Source of the DNA: CAZDUS01 sp964508705
GTDB taxonomy: Bacteria; Verrucomicrobiota; Kiritimatiellia; CAIKKV01; CAITUY01
Reading direction: 5' to 3'
Length of the DNA stretch: 64,000 nt
Assembly (NCBI GenBank): GCA_964508705.1
Contig: CAZDUS010000002.1
Span: 62,001 to 126,000, forward strand
This document shows, in pieces, positions 40,885 through 50,463 of the stretch. The position numbers and the translations under genes are program-made. Positions within the stretch are counted from its first letter, which is position 1, and each line of letters starts with the position of its first letter. Under the pieces are notes generated by a model. It saw only the letters and a program-made list of their open reading frames with translations. It was not told the origin of the DNA and did no database searches.

Positions 40885-42018
40885 GATAACCGCGAATCCT
40901 ACGGACACTGTTGTGCGGGGCAATGCCGCCTATAATCTGGCTTCCAACAGTGTGTTTATCGTCAACACCAATTGCACAATTCTCAACCTGACGATTCGAC
41001 ACGGCAAGGCCACGTACGGTGGCGGGATATCATGTTCCGCCTTGGCCACCAATATTGTGGTTTCCAACAATGCTTATCTGACCATTATGGGCAATACGGC
41101 GAATGCGGCGGATACGATTGTGCAGGCGAGTAATGATTACAACATCGCTTCCACACGTGTGTTTGATGTGAGAACCAACTGTGTGATCAGGAACATGACG
41201 GTTCACTATGGAAGATTGACAAGCTCCGCTTCGGGCGCAGGTATTCTTGCAAGTGGTATGACGGTTGTTTCCAATTGTATTGTGACTCGTAATGTGTATT
41301 CGGGTACTGGAAGTGGAGGAGATATTTATTCCTCAAATTCCATAATGATCTTTGATTCTTTGATTTCGAGAAATGTTGACTCAGGCAAGAGAGGCGAGAT
41401 TGGTTCGCAGTGTAATGGAGTCAGCATTGTTGTCTGCAATTCAATGATCATGGGCAATGCCTCTACAACTCATCTGGCGGTGGGGTGTATGGTGTGATAC
41501 CGCATCGTCTTCGATGTATATGACGAATTGTACGGTTGCCTACAATAATAGCGCGGCAAATGGCGGCGGGGTCTATTGCTATGCGATAACTGCGCCTGGC
41601 ACGGTGCGAATTGTAAACAGCACCATCTATAGCAACAAAGCCACTAATGCGAATTATGGTGGTGGTGGGATTTACACTAGTGCAGATGGAACATCCTGCG
41701 TGTGGAATTGCACCGTTTATGGAAATGAGATGATAGGTGCTGGTAAAGGCGGAGGTTTGTATAATGGGTCGCTCGACTTGTACTGACGAGCACGATTATT
41801 CCGGGTAATACCGTGACAAACTCCACTGATTTCTATTCAACGGGTAGTAGTCCTGTGATTGAGAAATACAACCCATCAATGCAGGAACCAATTCACTGGG
41901 ATTGATGTTTGACCAGCTAGGGCTTGGTTATAAGCGTGTGATAGAACCGAAGGTGGATATCGGGGCGTTTGAGTTCGGGGCAAGCGCTTCATATGGATCG
42001 TTGCTGATATTGCACTGA
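40885..42018 (+). pseudogene. Degraded parallel beta-helix (polymorphic-repeat) surface protein
   Basis: Repeated units such as NCTILNLTIRHGKATYGGGI, NCVIRNMTVHYG, NCTVAYNNSAANGGGVY and NCTVYGNEMIGAGKGGGLY show a right-handed beta-helix adhesin-like protein, as in choice-of-anchor and polymorphic outer-membrane proteins. The frame breaks several times: after 41460 (YNSSGGGVYG is in a third frame), at about 41500 and again at about 41785. The end is readable as NAGTNSLGLMFDQLGLGYK followed by VDIGAFEFGAS, with the stop at 42016-42018. The N-terminus is replaced by the IS fragment. No signal peptide remains, so the product would not be exported. 42019-42199 holds no gene. Confidence 0.7.
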
Positions 42019-42199
42019 TCGCGTGCAGAGATTCTTAGGGGTGTAGGGCAGATTTTTTGTCCGGGTTAAAATGACCCGCCCATAACCCCTCCAAGAAGGG
42101 GAACTTCTTTCGTCTTGGTTATTTTCACGACAGCGGTTTGCGGCTGGATTGCATTTTGGGAGGGGGGTGATGTCTTACTCCTGCGATGCATGGTGGTGG

Positions 42200-43522
42200 C
42201 TATGCTTTGACATAGCCCCATTCGCGCAGTCGTTGCCGCGCATAACGGGCATAGTCGCCTTCACCGCCGGATTTCAAGTATCGGGCGTAGCAGTCTGCGG
42301 CCTGGTCGCGGCGACCCATGCCCTCGAGACTGCGTCCTTGGAAGAAGATGGTGTTGGGGTTGCCCGGCAGTAGTGTTTCGTAGCGATGAAACGACTCATA
42401 GGCCTTGTCGTACTGGCGGAGGGAGATGGACGCCATCCCATTCACATAGCAGGCTTGAGGCTCGGATGGATAAACGTCCTGGGCCTGCCGGGCATAGCGT
42501 TGGGCTTCGCCAAATTGTTTTGTGGCCAACTCATGACGGGCCATCAATAACAGTCCGGCGTAATCGTCGGGAGCCAGCTTCAGAGCCTGGCCCAGCAATG
42601 TCCGGCCTTCGTTGGCGTGACCTTCCGCAAGGGCTTCATCGCCTTTCTGCATGGTTTCGATGGCTTCGCGCCGGGCACGCAGTGCGGTTGTCCTGTCCAT
42701 ATAGCGCTCGCGGTCCAAGCGTTGGGTTTTTGCCGAGGCATAGGTGTTTTCCGCTTTTGAGACCGAAGTCTTGAATCGTTCCTCACTCATGGGGTGAGTG
42801 GAAAAAAGCAATTGGACGGCGCTCGCATTACTGTGTCCCAGTTGTTTCAAGAGATCCATCAGGTCAATCATCCCCTGGGGTGTGTAGCCAGCCTTGACCA
42901 AATAATCGAGACCCAGCGAATCGGCCTCACGTTCATCATCGCGGCTGTAACGGGCCAGTAAAGCGCCGGCCCCCAGGCCACCCAGTCCCAAGGCGAGTAG
43001 TGCATGGTCGCGATCTGATTTTCCCAAGGCGATTGCGGCTCCAACGGCGGCAACTTGAGTCACAACGCCACGCGTCATGGCTTGGGCGGTGTGTCTGGCA
43101 TTGACGTGGCCGATTTCGTGGCCCAGCACGGCGGCCAGTTCTGCCTCGCTTTCCATTCTTAAGAGCATCCCGCGAGTGATAGCCATACTGCCACCCGGGA
43201 AGGTGTAGGCGTTAACATAGACCGCATTCACGCCACGGTAGGAGTAGGGCATATTGGGGCGGTGCGATACACCGGCCACGGACCGGCCGACTTCTGTGAT
43301 GTAGGCATTCAACTCCGCATCCTGTAAGGCGCCAAAATCAGCGGAGAATTGGTGTGGAGCAGCTTCACGATCCTTGGCGATCTCTCCGGATTCGCCGATA
43401 AAATCCACCATTTTCCGGCCCGTTACGGGGTTTGTAGCGCATCCGGTCAGTAAAGCCAGTGATGACGCGGACGACAGGGTGATGAAGTCCCGGCGGGAAA
43501 GTGTTCGATATGAATTGGTCAT
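42200..43522 (-). CDS. M48-family metalloprotease lipoprotein with TPR repeats (BepA-like)
   Basis: A periplasmic zinc protease probably involved in outer-membrane protein quality control. The 440-residue protein starts with an export signal with twin arginines and a lipobox (SRRDFITLSSASSLALLTGC, Cys 28 as the lipid site). The M48 domain covers about residues 60-260 with HEIGH at 135-139 and the third ligand Glu in DDEREADSLGLDYL. A tetratricopeptide region follows (about residues 290-430; EALAEGHANEGRTLLGQALK, EAQRYARQAQDVYP). E. coli BepA and YcaL share this plan. Combined Tat and lipoprotein features are unusual. ATG 43522; it is transcribed away from the V-ATPase operon. Confidence 0.88.
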   Translation of the reverse strand: MTNSYRTLSRRDFITLSSASSLALLTGCATNPVTGRKMVDFIGESGEIAKDREAAPHQFSADFGALQDAELNAYITEVGRSVAGVSHRPNMPYSYRGVNAVYVNAYTFPGGSMAITRGMLLRMESEAELAAVLGHEIGHVNARHTAQAMTRGVVTQVAAVGAAIALGKSDRDHALLALGLGGLGAGALLARYSRDDEREADSLGLDYLVKAGYTPQGMIDLMDLLKQLGHSNASAVQLLFSTHPMSEERFKTSVSKAENTYASAKTQRLDRERYMDRTTALRARREAIETMQKGDEALAEGHANEGRTLLGQALKLAPDDYAGLLLMARHELATKQFGEAQRYARQAQDVYPSEPQACYVNGMASISLRQYDKAYESFHRYETLLPGNPNTIFFQGRSLEGMGRRDQAADCYARYLKSGGEGDYARYARQRLREWGYVKA

Positions 43523-43696
43523 AGTTGTGCCCTTATTACGGTGCTGAGTTGATAAGCGCCACAGAGGGGAAAATACACCAGAAAGGGCTTGTGTGCCAAT
43601 AGGTGATGCGATAGTTTCGTTTTAGCCGCAAGGCAATCGGTTTGTCTGTTAGAACGCGTGACAGTCACCAACAAAAGTCCAATGCAGGGGTGAATT

Positions 43697-44311
43697 ATGG
43701 CGGAAGAATTGCAGCATCTTATTGACCGTATTCAGAAGGATGGTATCGCAAAAGCGGAGGCGGAAGCGGGGCGGATTGTGGCCCAGGCCAAGGAGGACTC
43801 TGCGGCCATTATCCGCGAGGCGGAGATCAAGGCACGGGAACATACGGCTGGCGCGGAGAAAGACGCAGAACTCTTTGCGGAGCGGGGGCGCAAGTCATTG
43901 GAGCAGGCGGCCCGTGATGTTGTGCTGCTGGTGAATCAGGCTGTGAGCGATACCTTGAAGCGTATTGTGGACGCTGATGTCGGGAAGGCCCTGACTCCCG
44001 ATGTGATGAAGCAGATGATGGTCAAACTTGTGGAGACGTATGGCGCAAACAAGGGTGACTCGGTGGAGATTGATTTGCTGGTAAATCCTGCCGATCAGAA
44101 GGTCATTGTCGATTTTTTCCTGAAGGAATTCAGGTCAGCGCTTGAAAAGGGTGTTGAAATACGCGCGGATGCCGGTGTCTTGTCCGGGTTCAGGGCTTCG
44201 ATTGAAGGAGCGCATGTTCATCATGAGTTCACCCGCAAGGAAATTGCCGAGGCGCTTTGCCGACTAGTGAGGCCGCGTCTGGCGGAAATCGTGAAGGGGT
44301 CGATCCGGTAG
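43697..44311 (+). CDS. V-type ATP synthase subunit E
   Basis: The peripheral-stalk subunit of the V/A-ATPase. The 204-residue protein has the typical N-terminal coiled-coil with small and acidic residues (IDRIQKDGIAKAEAEAGRIVAQAKEDSAAIIREAEIKA, residues 9-50). A globular C-terminal domain follows (about residues 95-200) with GVLSGFRASIEGAHVHHEFTRKEIAEAL and RPRLAEIV. ATG 43697 follows AGGGGTGAATT. It is first in the operon E-DUF2764-A-B-D-I-K, the arrangement known from Chlamydia. Confidence 0.88.
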   Translation: MAEELQHLIDRIQKDGIAKAEAEAGRIVAQAKEDSAAIIREAEIKAREHTAGAEKDAELFAERGRKSLEQAARDVVLLVNQAVSDTLKRIVDADVGKALTPDVMKQMMVKLVETYGANKGDSVEIDLLVNPADQKVIVDFFLKEFRSALEKGVEIRADAGVLSGFRASIEGAHVHHEFTRKEIAEALCRLVRPRLAEIVKGSIR

Positions 44312-44354
44312 CGGGAAGAGAGCCGATGAGGGGATCGGCCATCAAAGTCACAGA

Positions 44355-44888
44355 ATGAACTATTATTACCTTGTTGCGAGTTTGCCGATGCTGACGTTAA
44401 GTAAGGAGCCCGCGCTGGATGCGGATGCTTTCCTTGCGTTATGTCGAGCGCACCTGACCCAGGACGATCAGTTGGCGATGGAGGCTTTGTTGCAACGGGG
44501 TGGCGAGGGGAGCAATCATCCCTTCATTGTGGCGTGGCGTGATGATGAGACGCGACTGCGCAACGCGGTGGCGCGGGTCCGTGCCGGCAGGCGCGGAGTG
44601 GAGGCAGAGTCTTACTTGAGACCCGTGAACGGGGTTGATCTCGCCTTAAGTCACGCTGTGGATGACGCGTTTGGGCGCGGCACCCCGGCGGAACGGGAGC
44701 TGGAGATTGATCGCATCCGATGGCATCGGATTGAAGCGTTGGCCGGACTGGATGTGTTTTCGCCAGCGTCGGTGTTGGCTTATGGGTTGAAACTGAAACT
44801 TGCCAGCCGGTGGGCGCAATTGTCGACGGAGGCGGGGCGGCAGAGGCTGGAGGATTGGGTAACCACGGCGGCGGTTGAGTCGCCATGA
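44355..44888 (+). CDS. DUF2764 family V-ATPase operon protein
   Basis: A 177-residue protein with the family start MNYYYLVASLPMLTLSKEPALDADAFL. It is helical and has ARG-rich and Leu-rich segments but no known catalytic motif. Homologues stand between subunits E and A in V-ATPase operons of Bacteroidetes, spirochaetes and Chlamydiae; by size and position it may replace subunit C, the connector between stalk and membrane rotor, which is otherwise missing here. That role is inference. It lies 43 bases after subunit E and 16 bases before subunit A. Confidence 0.8.
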   Translation: MNYYYLVASLPMLTLSKEPALDADAFLALCRAHLTQDDQLAMEALLQRGGEGSNHPFIVAWRDDETRLRNAVARVRAGRRGVEAESYLRPVNGVDLALSHAVDDAFGRGTPAERELEIDRIRWHRIEALAGLDVFSPASVLAYGLKLKLASRWAQLSTEAGRQRLEDWVTTAAVESP

Positions 44889-44904
44889 AAGAGGACGGGA
44901 AACA

Positions 44905-46635
44905 ATGAGTACGAGCGGAAGGATCATGGGCGTGAACGGGAATATGATTACCGTTCAATTTGAAGGCGCCGTGGGCCAGAATGAGGTTGGTTACGCGCGA
45001 CTTGGGACACTCCGGTTGATGTCCGAGGTTGTACGGGTCCGGGGAAGTTATGTGGACATGCAGGTGTTCGAAGACACCACTGGTTTGGCGGTGGGGGACA
45101 GCGTTGAGTTTAGCGGAGAGTTGTTGACCGTGGAACTGGGGCCGGGTCTGTTGACGCAGATATTTGATGGCTTGCAGAATCCACTGCCCAGCCTTGCGGA
45201 GAAATGCGGATTTTTCCTCGAGCGCGGAACCTATCTTCCTGCATTGCGGAGAGACGCGACATGGGTTTTCACTCCAAGCGTGAAGGTTGGTGACCGGGTA
45301 ACGGCAGGGGAAACACTGGGTGCAGTGCCGGAGGGCATCTTTCAGCATCGAATCATGGTTCCGTTCGGCATGGTGGGGGTGTTGACCGTTGAGGAAATCG
45401 CGGTTAAGGGATCTTACACGGTGGATCAGAAGGTGGCGAAGCTCAAGGATGAGCAGGGAGAGGTTCATGAGGTCGCCATGATGCAGAGGTGGCCGGTAAA
45501 GATTCCGATCCGCGCCTATGCTGAACGGCTGAGGCCGACGGAGTCGCTGACGACGAAGATTCGCATTATCGACACGTTTTTCCCTGTGGCGCGTGGTGGA
45601 ACGTATTGCATTCCCGGACCGTTTGGCGCCGGGAAAACTGTATTGCAGCAGTTGACGAGCCGTTATGCCGATGTGGATGTTGTGATTGTGGCGGCATGCG
45701 GCGAGCGGGCCGGGGAGGTGGTGGAGACATTGCGTGAGTTCCCGACCATCACGGATCCGAGAACAGGGCGCAGTTTGATGGAGCGGACGGTTATTATCTG
45801 CAATACCAGTTCAATGCCGGTGGCGGCGCGCGAAGCGTCGGTGTACACGGCGGTGACGCTGGCAGAGTATTATCGTCAGATGGGGCTCAACGTGTTGTTG
45901 CTTGCGGATTCAACGTCGCGGTGGGCGCAGGCCTTGCGCGAGATGTCGGGGCGGCTAGAGGAGATTCCGGGCGAAGAGGCGTTTCCAGCTTATCTAGAGT
46001 CGGTGATTGCCAGTTTTTATGAACGTGGCGGCGTGGTGACTTTGAAGGATGGATCAAAGGGGTCCGTGACGATTGGCGGGACGGTGAGTCCGGCGGGCGG
46101 AAATTTTGATGAGCCGGTGACGCAGTCCACGCTCAAGGTGGTAGGTGCGTTCCACGGGCTGTCACGGGCGCGGTCCGATGCGCGGCGCTATCCGGCGATT
46201 GATCCGCTTGATAGTTGGACCAAGTATGCGGGCGTGGTGTCGGAGAGTGAAGTTGCATTGGCGAGGAATGTGCTGGTGCGAGGCAATGAGGTCGGGCAGA
46301 TGATGAAGGTGGTAGGGGAGGAAGGGACCATGATTGATGATTTCATCGTTCATCTTAAAGGGGAATACCTTGATGCCGTCTATCTGCAACAGGATGCCTA
46401 TCATGAGGTGGATTGCGCGACGCCAGCCGAACGGCAGCGGCATGTCTTCAAGACCATGGGGAAGATATTGAAAGCGAAGATGCGGTTTGCCGACAAGGAT
46501 GGGGCTCGGCAATTTTTCCATCGTCTGGCCCAGATGACGCGGGATTGGAACCGCATGGCGATGGAAACTGAGGAATTCAAGCAACAGCAGGCCCGGTTGG
46601 AGGGTGTGCTAGCGGAGGTGACCGGACATGCATAA
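44905..46635 (+). CDS. V-type ATP synthase subunit A (catalytic)
   Basis: The catalytic subunit that hydrolyses or makes ATP. ATG 44905 gives 576 residues, with GAGGACGGGAAAC upstream. The beta-barrel domain has GRIMGVNGNMITVQFEGA. The non-homologous insert covers about residues 110-190. Walker A is GPFGAGKTVLQ (about residues 238-248), followed by AACGERAGEVVETLREFP and LADSTSRWAQALREMSGRLEEIPGEEAFPAYL. The C-terminal helical domain completes it. All catalytic residues look intact. It overlaps subunit B by eight bases. Confidence 0.96.
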   Translation: MSTSGRIMGVNGNMITVQFEGAVGQNEVGYARLGTLRLMSEVVRVRGSYVDMQVFEDTTGLAVGDSVEFSGELLTVELGPGLLTQIFDGLQNPLPSLAEKCGFFLERGTYLPALRRDATWVFTPSVKVGDRVTAGETLGAVPEGIFQHRIMVPFGMVGVLTVEEIAVKGSYTVDQKVAKLKDEQGEVHEVAMMQRWPVKIPIRAYAERLRPTESLTTKIRIIDTFFPVARGGTYCIPGPFGAGKTVLQQLTSRYADVDVVIVAACGERAGEVVETLREFPTITDPRTGRSLMERTVIICNTSSMPVAAREASVYTAVTLAEYYRQMGLNVLLLADSTSRWAQALREMSGRLEEIPGEEAFPAYLESVIASFYERGGVVTLKDGSKGSVTIGGTVSPAGGNFDEPVTQSTLKVVGAFHGLSRARSDARRYPAIDPLDSWTKYAGVVSESEVALARNVLVRGNEVGQMMKVVGEEGTMIDDFIVHLKGEYLDAVYLQQDAYHEVDCATPAERQRHVFKTMGKILKAKMRFADKDGARQFFHRLAQMTRDWNRMAMETEEFKQQQARLEGVLAEVTGHA

Positions 46636-47962
46636 GGTTTATCATCGGGTTGACAACATTGCGGGCAACGTTGTGAACGTCAAGGCGCCCGGGGTTAAGT
46701 ATCGCGAATTGGCGGAAATCACGTCGCGCCGCGGGACATCACTGGCGCAGGTTATCCGGTTGCAGGGCGATACGGTTTCGTTGCAGGTGTTTGCCGGGGG
46801 GCGTGGTATCGCCACCGATGCCCATGTGCGGTTTCTTGGGCATCCGATGCAGGTGCCGTTTTCTGACTCCCTGCTGGGCAGGGTGTTCACGGGTAGCGCC
46901 ATGCCGCGCGACAAGGGGCCGGCGCTGAAGGATAACCTGATCGATATTGGCGGTCCCTCGGTGAATCCAGCCAAGCGTATTATTCCGCGACGGATGGTCA
47001 GGACGGGGATTCCGATGATTGATGTGTTCAACACGCTGGTTGAATCCCAGAAACTGCCGATTTTCGCGCGGGCAGGGGAGCCGTATAATGCGCTGTTGTC
47101 GCGAATCGCCTTGCAGGCCGAGGTGGACGTTATTGTTCTGGGCGGCATGGGGTTGAAGCACGATGACTACCTTGCGTTCCGTGACTCCCTGGAAGAGCAG
47201 GGGGCGATGTGGCGCACGGTGATGTTTGTCCATACGGCGGCGGACCCTGTGGTGGAATGCCTGCTGGTGCCCGATATATGCCTTGCGGTGGCGGAGCAGT
47301 TCGCGCTGGCGAACAAGCGGGTGCTGGTGCTGTTGACTGACATGACCAATTTTGCCGACGCCTTGAAGGAGATTTCCATTACCATGGAACAGGTGCCGGC
47401 CAATCGGGGCTATCCGGGCGATCTCTATAGCCAGTTGGCGGCCCGCTACGAGAAGGCGGTTGATTTTGATACCGCCGGGTCGATTACCCTGCTGGCGGCG
47501 ACCACGATGCCGGGCGATGATGTGACGCATCCTGTGCCGGACAATACGGGCTATATCACTGAGGGGCAGTTCTACCTACGGGGAGGGCGCATTGAGCCGT
47601 TTGGTTCGCTTAGCCGTCTCAAGCAGTTGGTTAACGGCAAGACGCGCGAAGATCACCGGACCATCATGAATTCGATGATCCAATTGTACGCTGGGTATCG
47701 GGAGACACTGGAAAAGCAGTCGATGGGATTCCGGATGAGCTCGTGGGACCAGAAGCTCCTGAAATTCGGGACGCTGTTTGAGAAGGAGATGATGGATCTG
47801 TCGGTCAATATTCCGCTGGAAGGAGCGTTGGAATTGGGCTGGAAGTTGTTGGCGGATTGTTTCGATCCGGTGGAGACAGGGATTCCTTCTAAGCTAATTG
47901 AGAAGTTCTGGCCGAAGCAGAAGCATGCGGCGCAGGTTGAATCCGGCAAGGCGAGCGCTTGA
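46628..47962 (+). CDS. V-type ATP synthase subunit B (regulatory)
   Basis: The non-catalytic subunit that alternates with A in the head. The 444-residue protein shows KAPGVKYRELAEITSRRGTSLAQVI, GRVFTGSAMPRDKGP, IPMIDVFNTLVESQKLPIFARAGEPYN, ADPVVECLLVPDICLAVAEQFA, LVLLTDMTNFADALKEIS and ITEGQFYLRGGRIEPFGSLSRLKQL. As expected for B, there is no Walker A loop at the position used in A. It overlaps A and is followed by subunit D after 17 bases. Confidence 0.95.
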   Translation: MHKVYHRVDNIAGNVVNVKAPGVKYRELAEITSRRGTSLAQVIRLQGDTVSLQVFAGGRGIATDAHVRFLGHPMQVPFSDSLLGRVFTGSAMPRDKGPALKDNLIDIGGPSVNPAKRIIPRRMVRTGIPMIDVFNTLVESQKLPIFARAGEPYNALLSRIALQAEVDVIVLGGMGLKHDDYLAFRDSLEEQGAMWRTVMFVHTAADPVVECLLVPDICLAVAEQFALANKRVLVLLTDMTNFADALKEISITMEQVPANRGYPGDLYSQLAARYEKAVDFDTAGSITLLAATTMPGDDVTHPVPDNTGYITEGQFYLRGGRIEPFGSLSRLKQLVNGKTREDHRTIMNSMIQLYAGYRETLEKQSMGFRMSSWDQKLLKFGTLFEKEMMDLSVNIPLEGALELGWKLLADCFDPVETGIPSKLIEKFWPKQKHAAQVESGKASA

Positions 47963-47979
47963 TCTGATAAGTCATTGTC

Positions 47980-48630
47980 ATGGCCAAGATTAAACATACG
48001 AAGAATGAGTTAAAGACGCAGAGGGAGTCGTTGCGCCGCTATGAACGTTTCCTGCCGATGTTGCAGTTGAAGAAGATGCAACTGCGGATGGAACTTCAAT
48101 CCATTGACGCCCAGATAAGCGAGAAGCGCGAGCAGGAACGTGATGTGCTGGCTTCGGTGGAGCGATGGGTTCGTCTGTTTTCCGAGCCTGTGGAGTTGGC
48201 GTCCTTAACGCGGATTGAGCGGGTTGTCGTGGCTGAGAGTAATGTGGCTGGTGTTGCGGTGCCGATCCTCAAGGATGTGGTTTTTGTGCGCGCGGAGCAG
48301 GACTTGTTCCTGACCCCATCGTGGCTGGATGAGGCTGTGGATGTGATGGAGCAACTGGTGCAGGCCAGGATAGAGGTTCGGATTTTACAGGAGCAACACC
48401 GCTTGATTGGAGAGGAGCTGAGGACAACCTCCCAACGAGTGAACTTGTTTGAAAAGGTGAAGATACCTGAGGCGAGAGACAATATCCGGGTGATCAAGAT
48501 ATTCCTGGGCGATCAACAGACGGCGGGCGTGGCGCGGGCCAAGTTTGCGAAGGGGCGCGCGGAGGACATGGAGGGTGACACTTACTCGTTGGCGGCGGTG
48601 GGAACCGTCGGGAAGGAGGGGGCCCCATGA
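47980..48630 (+). CDS. V-type ATP synthase subunit D
   Basis: The central rotor shaft. A 216-residue helical protein with the D-subunit start HTKNELKTQRESLRRYERFLPMLQLKKMQLRMEL (residues 5-38) and a matching C-terminal helix (QRVNLFEKVKIPEARDNIRVIKIFLGDQQ, about residues 150-178). The two form the long antiparallel coiled coil. ATG 47980; the stop overlaps subunit I by four bases. Confidence 0.93.
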   Translation: MAKIKHTKNELKTQRESLRRYERFLPMLQLKKMQLRMELQSIDAQISEKREQERDVLASVERWVRLFSEPVELASLTRIERVVVAESNVAGVAVPILKDVVFVRAEQDLFLTPSWLDEAVDVMEQLVQARIEVRILQEQHRLIGEELRTTSQRVNLFEKVKIPEARDNIRVIKIFLGDQQTAGVARAKFAKGRAEDMEGDTYSLAAVGTVGKEGAP

Positions 48631-50408
48631 TTGTCCCGATGAAGCGCGTTACTCTTTTGAGTTTCCAGCCGGATCAGGAGCTTACGCTGAATGTACTCCG
48701 TGAGATGGGGGTTCTACATGTGACTCCTGTAGTGGTTCCGGACAGTGATGACTTGAGTAAGGTCCAGGTAAAACTTGCTGAGGGGCGAGAGGCCTTGCAA
48801 TTGCTTTCGAGCATCAAGGGCGGGGTCGAGGCGCATACTGCTGGTGGCACTGCGGCGATGGCTGTGGATGATGTGATTTCCGCCGTGAGAGATGAAACCC
48901 GAAGGCAGAAGGATTTGTCTGTGCGGATTGAGGGACTTGAACGCGAGGAGGAAGCGGTAAGGCCATTCGGGTCGGTTGAGCCAAGTGCTTTGCAGGCACT
49001 GGCTGACGCAGGGGTGACAGTGAAGTTGTGCCAGATGGCTGCGACGTTGCCGATCCCGGTTGTGCAAGGGGCTTTGGTTCAGGTGATTGACGAGGGCAAG
49101 CGTGAACGTACGCTGGCGATTGTGTCGAGGGAGGAAGTGGATTGTCCCGGGCGTGAGTGCGCGTGGCCCGCACGGCCATTGGGATCCATTCAGCGCGAAC
49201 TTGGCGAGACACGCGGTGCTCTGGAGCAATCGAGGACTGTGTTGTCGGGGCTGGCTGTTCATTCGGGGGCCGTGAGGGAACGAGTTGTTGAGCTTGAGAC
49301 TGTGGAGCAATTCGCGCTTGTGAGGGATGGGATGGGGGCATGGGACCGGATCAATTATCTTACGGGATATTGCCCGGCTGAGCGCGTGACTGAATTGCAG
49401 GCAGCGGCGAAGCAACATGGATGGGGGTTGATGGTTCGTGATCCCCAAGCTGATGATCAGGTGCCAACGTTGTTGCGAAACTCGCGGTGGGTTCAGCCAA
49501 TCAAGGCTGTATTCGACATGCTGGGGATATTGCCCGGCTATCGTGAGATTGATGTAAGTGTGTGTTTTCTGCTCTTCTTCAGTTTGTTCTTTGCCATGTT
49601 GGTTGGGGATGCCGGGTATGGCGCCATCTTTTTGGGTCTAACGGTAATGGCGCGGCGCAAGATGCCGAAGGCACCGGTTCAGCCGTTCGCGTTGATGATT
49701 GTGATGTCGATTGCGACCATGGTTTGGGGCGTGTTGACGGGAACGTATTTCGGGATTGCCGAGATACCACTGGTCTTGAAGAGTTTGAGGATTGACTGGT
49801 TGACCAACGAGGAGAATCTCAAGCTGTTATGTTTTGTCATTGGGACGGTGCATCTAATGGTGGCACATGCCTGGAATGGGCTGGTGAATCGCCGTTCCCT
49901 GACGGCACTGGCCCAGTTGGGCTGGGTGGGGACCACGCTTTGCATGTTCTATCTATCAAGGTTCATGGTGTTGGGCGTGGATATGCCATCGTTCGTGTGG
50001 CCGGTGATGGCGGGTAGCGTGGTGTTGATTGTCCTGTTCATGACCCCGGTGAAGGCGCTGAAGGACGAGTGGTTTAATCATGTGATGTTGCCGTTGAGCG
50101 TTGTCAGCAATTTCATGGATGTCATATCCTATGTCCGGTTGTATGCGGTGGGGATGGCGTCGTTGGCGCTGGCTATGGCGTTTAATGAGATGGCGGCGGG
50201 GTTTGGAACTGGTGTCGGGGCGCGCATGGCGGCTGTTGTGGTTTTGTTTCTTGGGCATGCGTTGAATCTGGTGCTGGCGGGGATGGGTGTGATGGTGCAT
50301 GGGGTCCGGTTGAATGCGCTGGAGTTTTCGTCGCATATTGGATTGTCTTGGACGGGAGTGGCTTTTCGTCCCTTTGCGGGCAAGAAGGAATTAGCGAAGG
50401 CGGAGTAG
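48627..50408 (+). CDS. V-type ATP synthase subunit I (a-type stator)
   Basis: The membrane stator that carries the ion half-channels. It has 593 residues: a cytoplasmic N-terminal part (1-300; MKRVTLLSFQPDQELTLNVLREMGVLHV) and a membrane part with about seven helices (from about residue 305: FLLFFSLFFAMLVGDAGYGAIFLGL). The last helices include ISYVRLYAVGMASLALAMAFNEMA, whose Arg is the conserved ion-channel arginine. The GDAGYG motif is diagnostic. The start overlaps subunit D (ATGA). It is somewhat shorter than the ~650-residue average. Confidence 0.93.
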   Translation: MIVPMKRVTLLSFQPDQELTLNVLREMGVLHVTPVVVPDSDDLSKVQVKLAEGREALQLLSSIKGGVEAHTAGGTAAMAVDDVISAVRDETRRQKDLSVRIEGLEREEEAVRPFGSVEPSALQALADAGVTVKLCQMAATLPIPVVQGALVQVIDEGKRERTLAIVSREEVDCPGRECAWPARPLGSIQRELGETRGALEQSRTVLSGLAVHSGAVRERVVELETVEQFALVRDGMGAWDRINYLTGYCPAERVTELQAAAKQHGWGLMVRDPQADDQVPTLLRNSRWVQPIKAVFDMLGILPGYREIDVSVCFLLFFSLFFAMLVGDAGYGAIFLGLTVMARRKMPKAPVQPFALMIVMSIATMVWGVLTGTYFGIAEIPLVLKSLRIDWLTNEENLKLLCFVIGTVHLMVAHAWNGLVNRRSLTALAQLGWVGTTLCMFYLSRFMVLGVDMPSFVWPVMAGSVVLIVLFMTPVKALKDEWFNHVMLPLSVVSNFMDVISYVRLYAVGMASLALAMAFNEMAAGFGTGVGARMAAVVVLFLGHALNLVLAGMGVMVHGVRLNALEFSSHIGLSWTGVAFRPFAGKKELAKAE

Positions 50409-50463
50409 CGCCGTTGACGTAATAACGAGTAAATAACAGAGACTGAAAGGAGCGGGTGGGAGT

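Noticed and set aside
44524..45468. 314-codon minus-strand frame across the DUF2764 and subunit A genes
   Set aside because: It is a shadow of two well-supported V-ATPase genes; no signal, motif or ribosome site.
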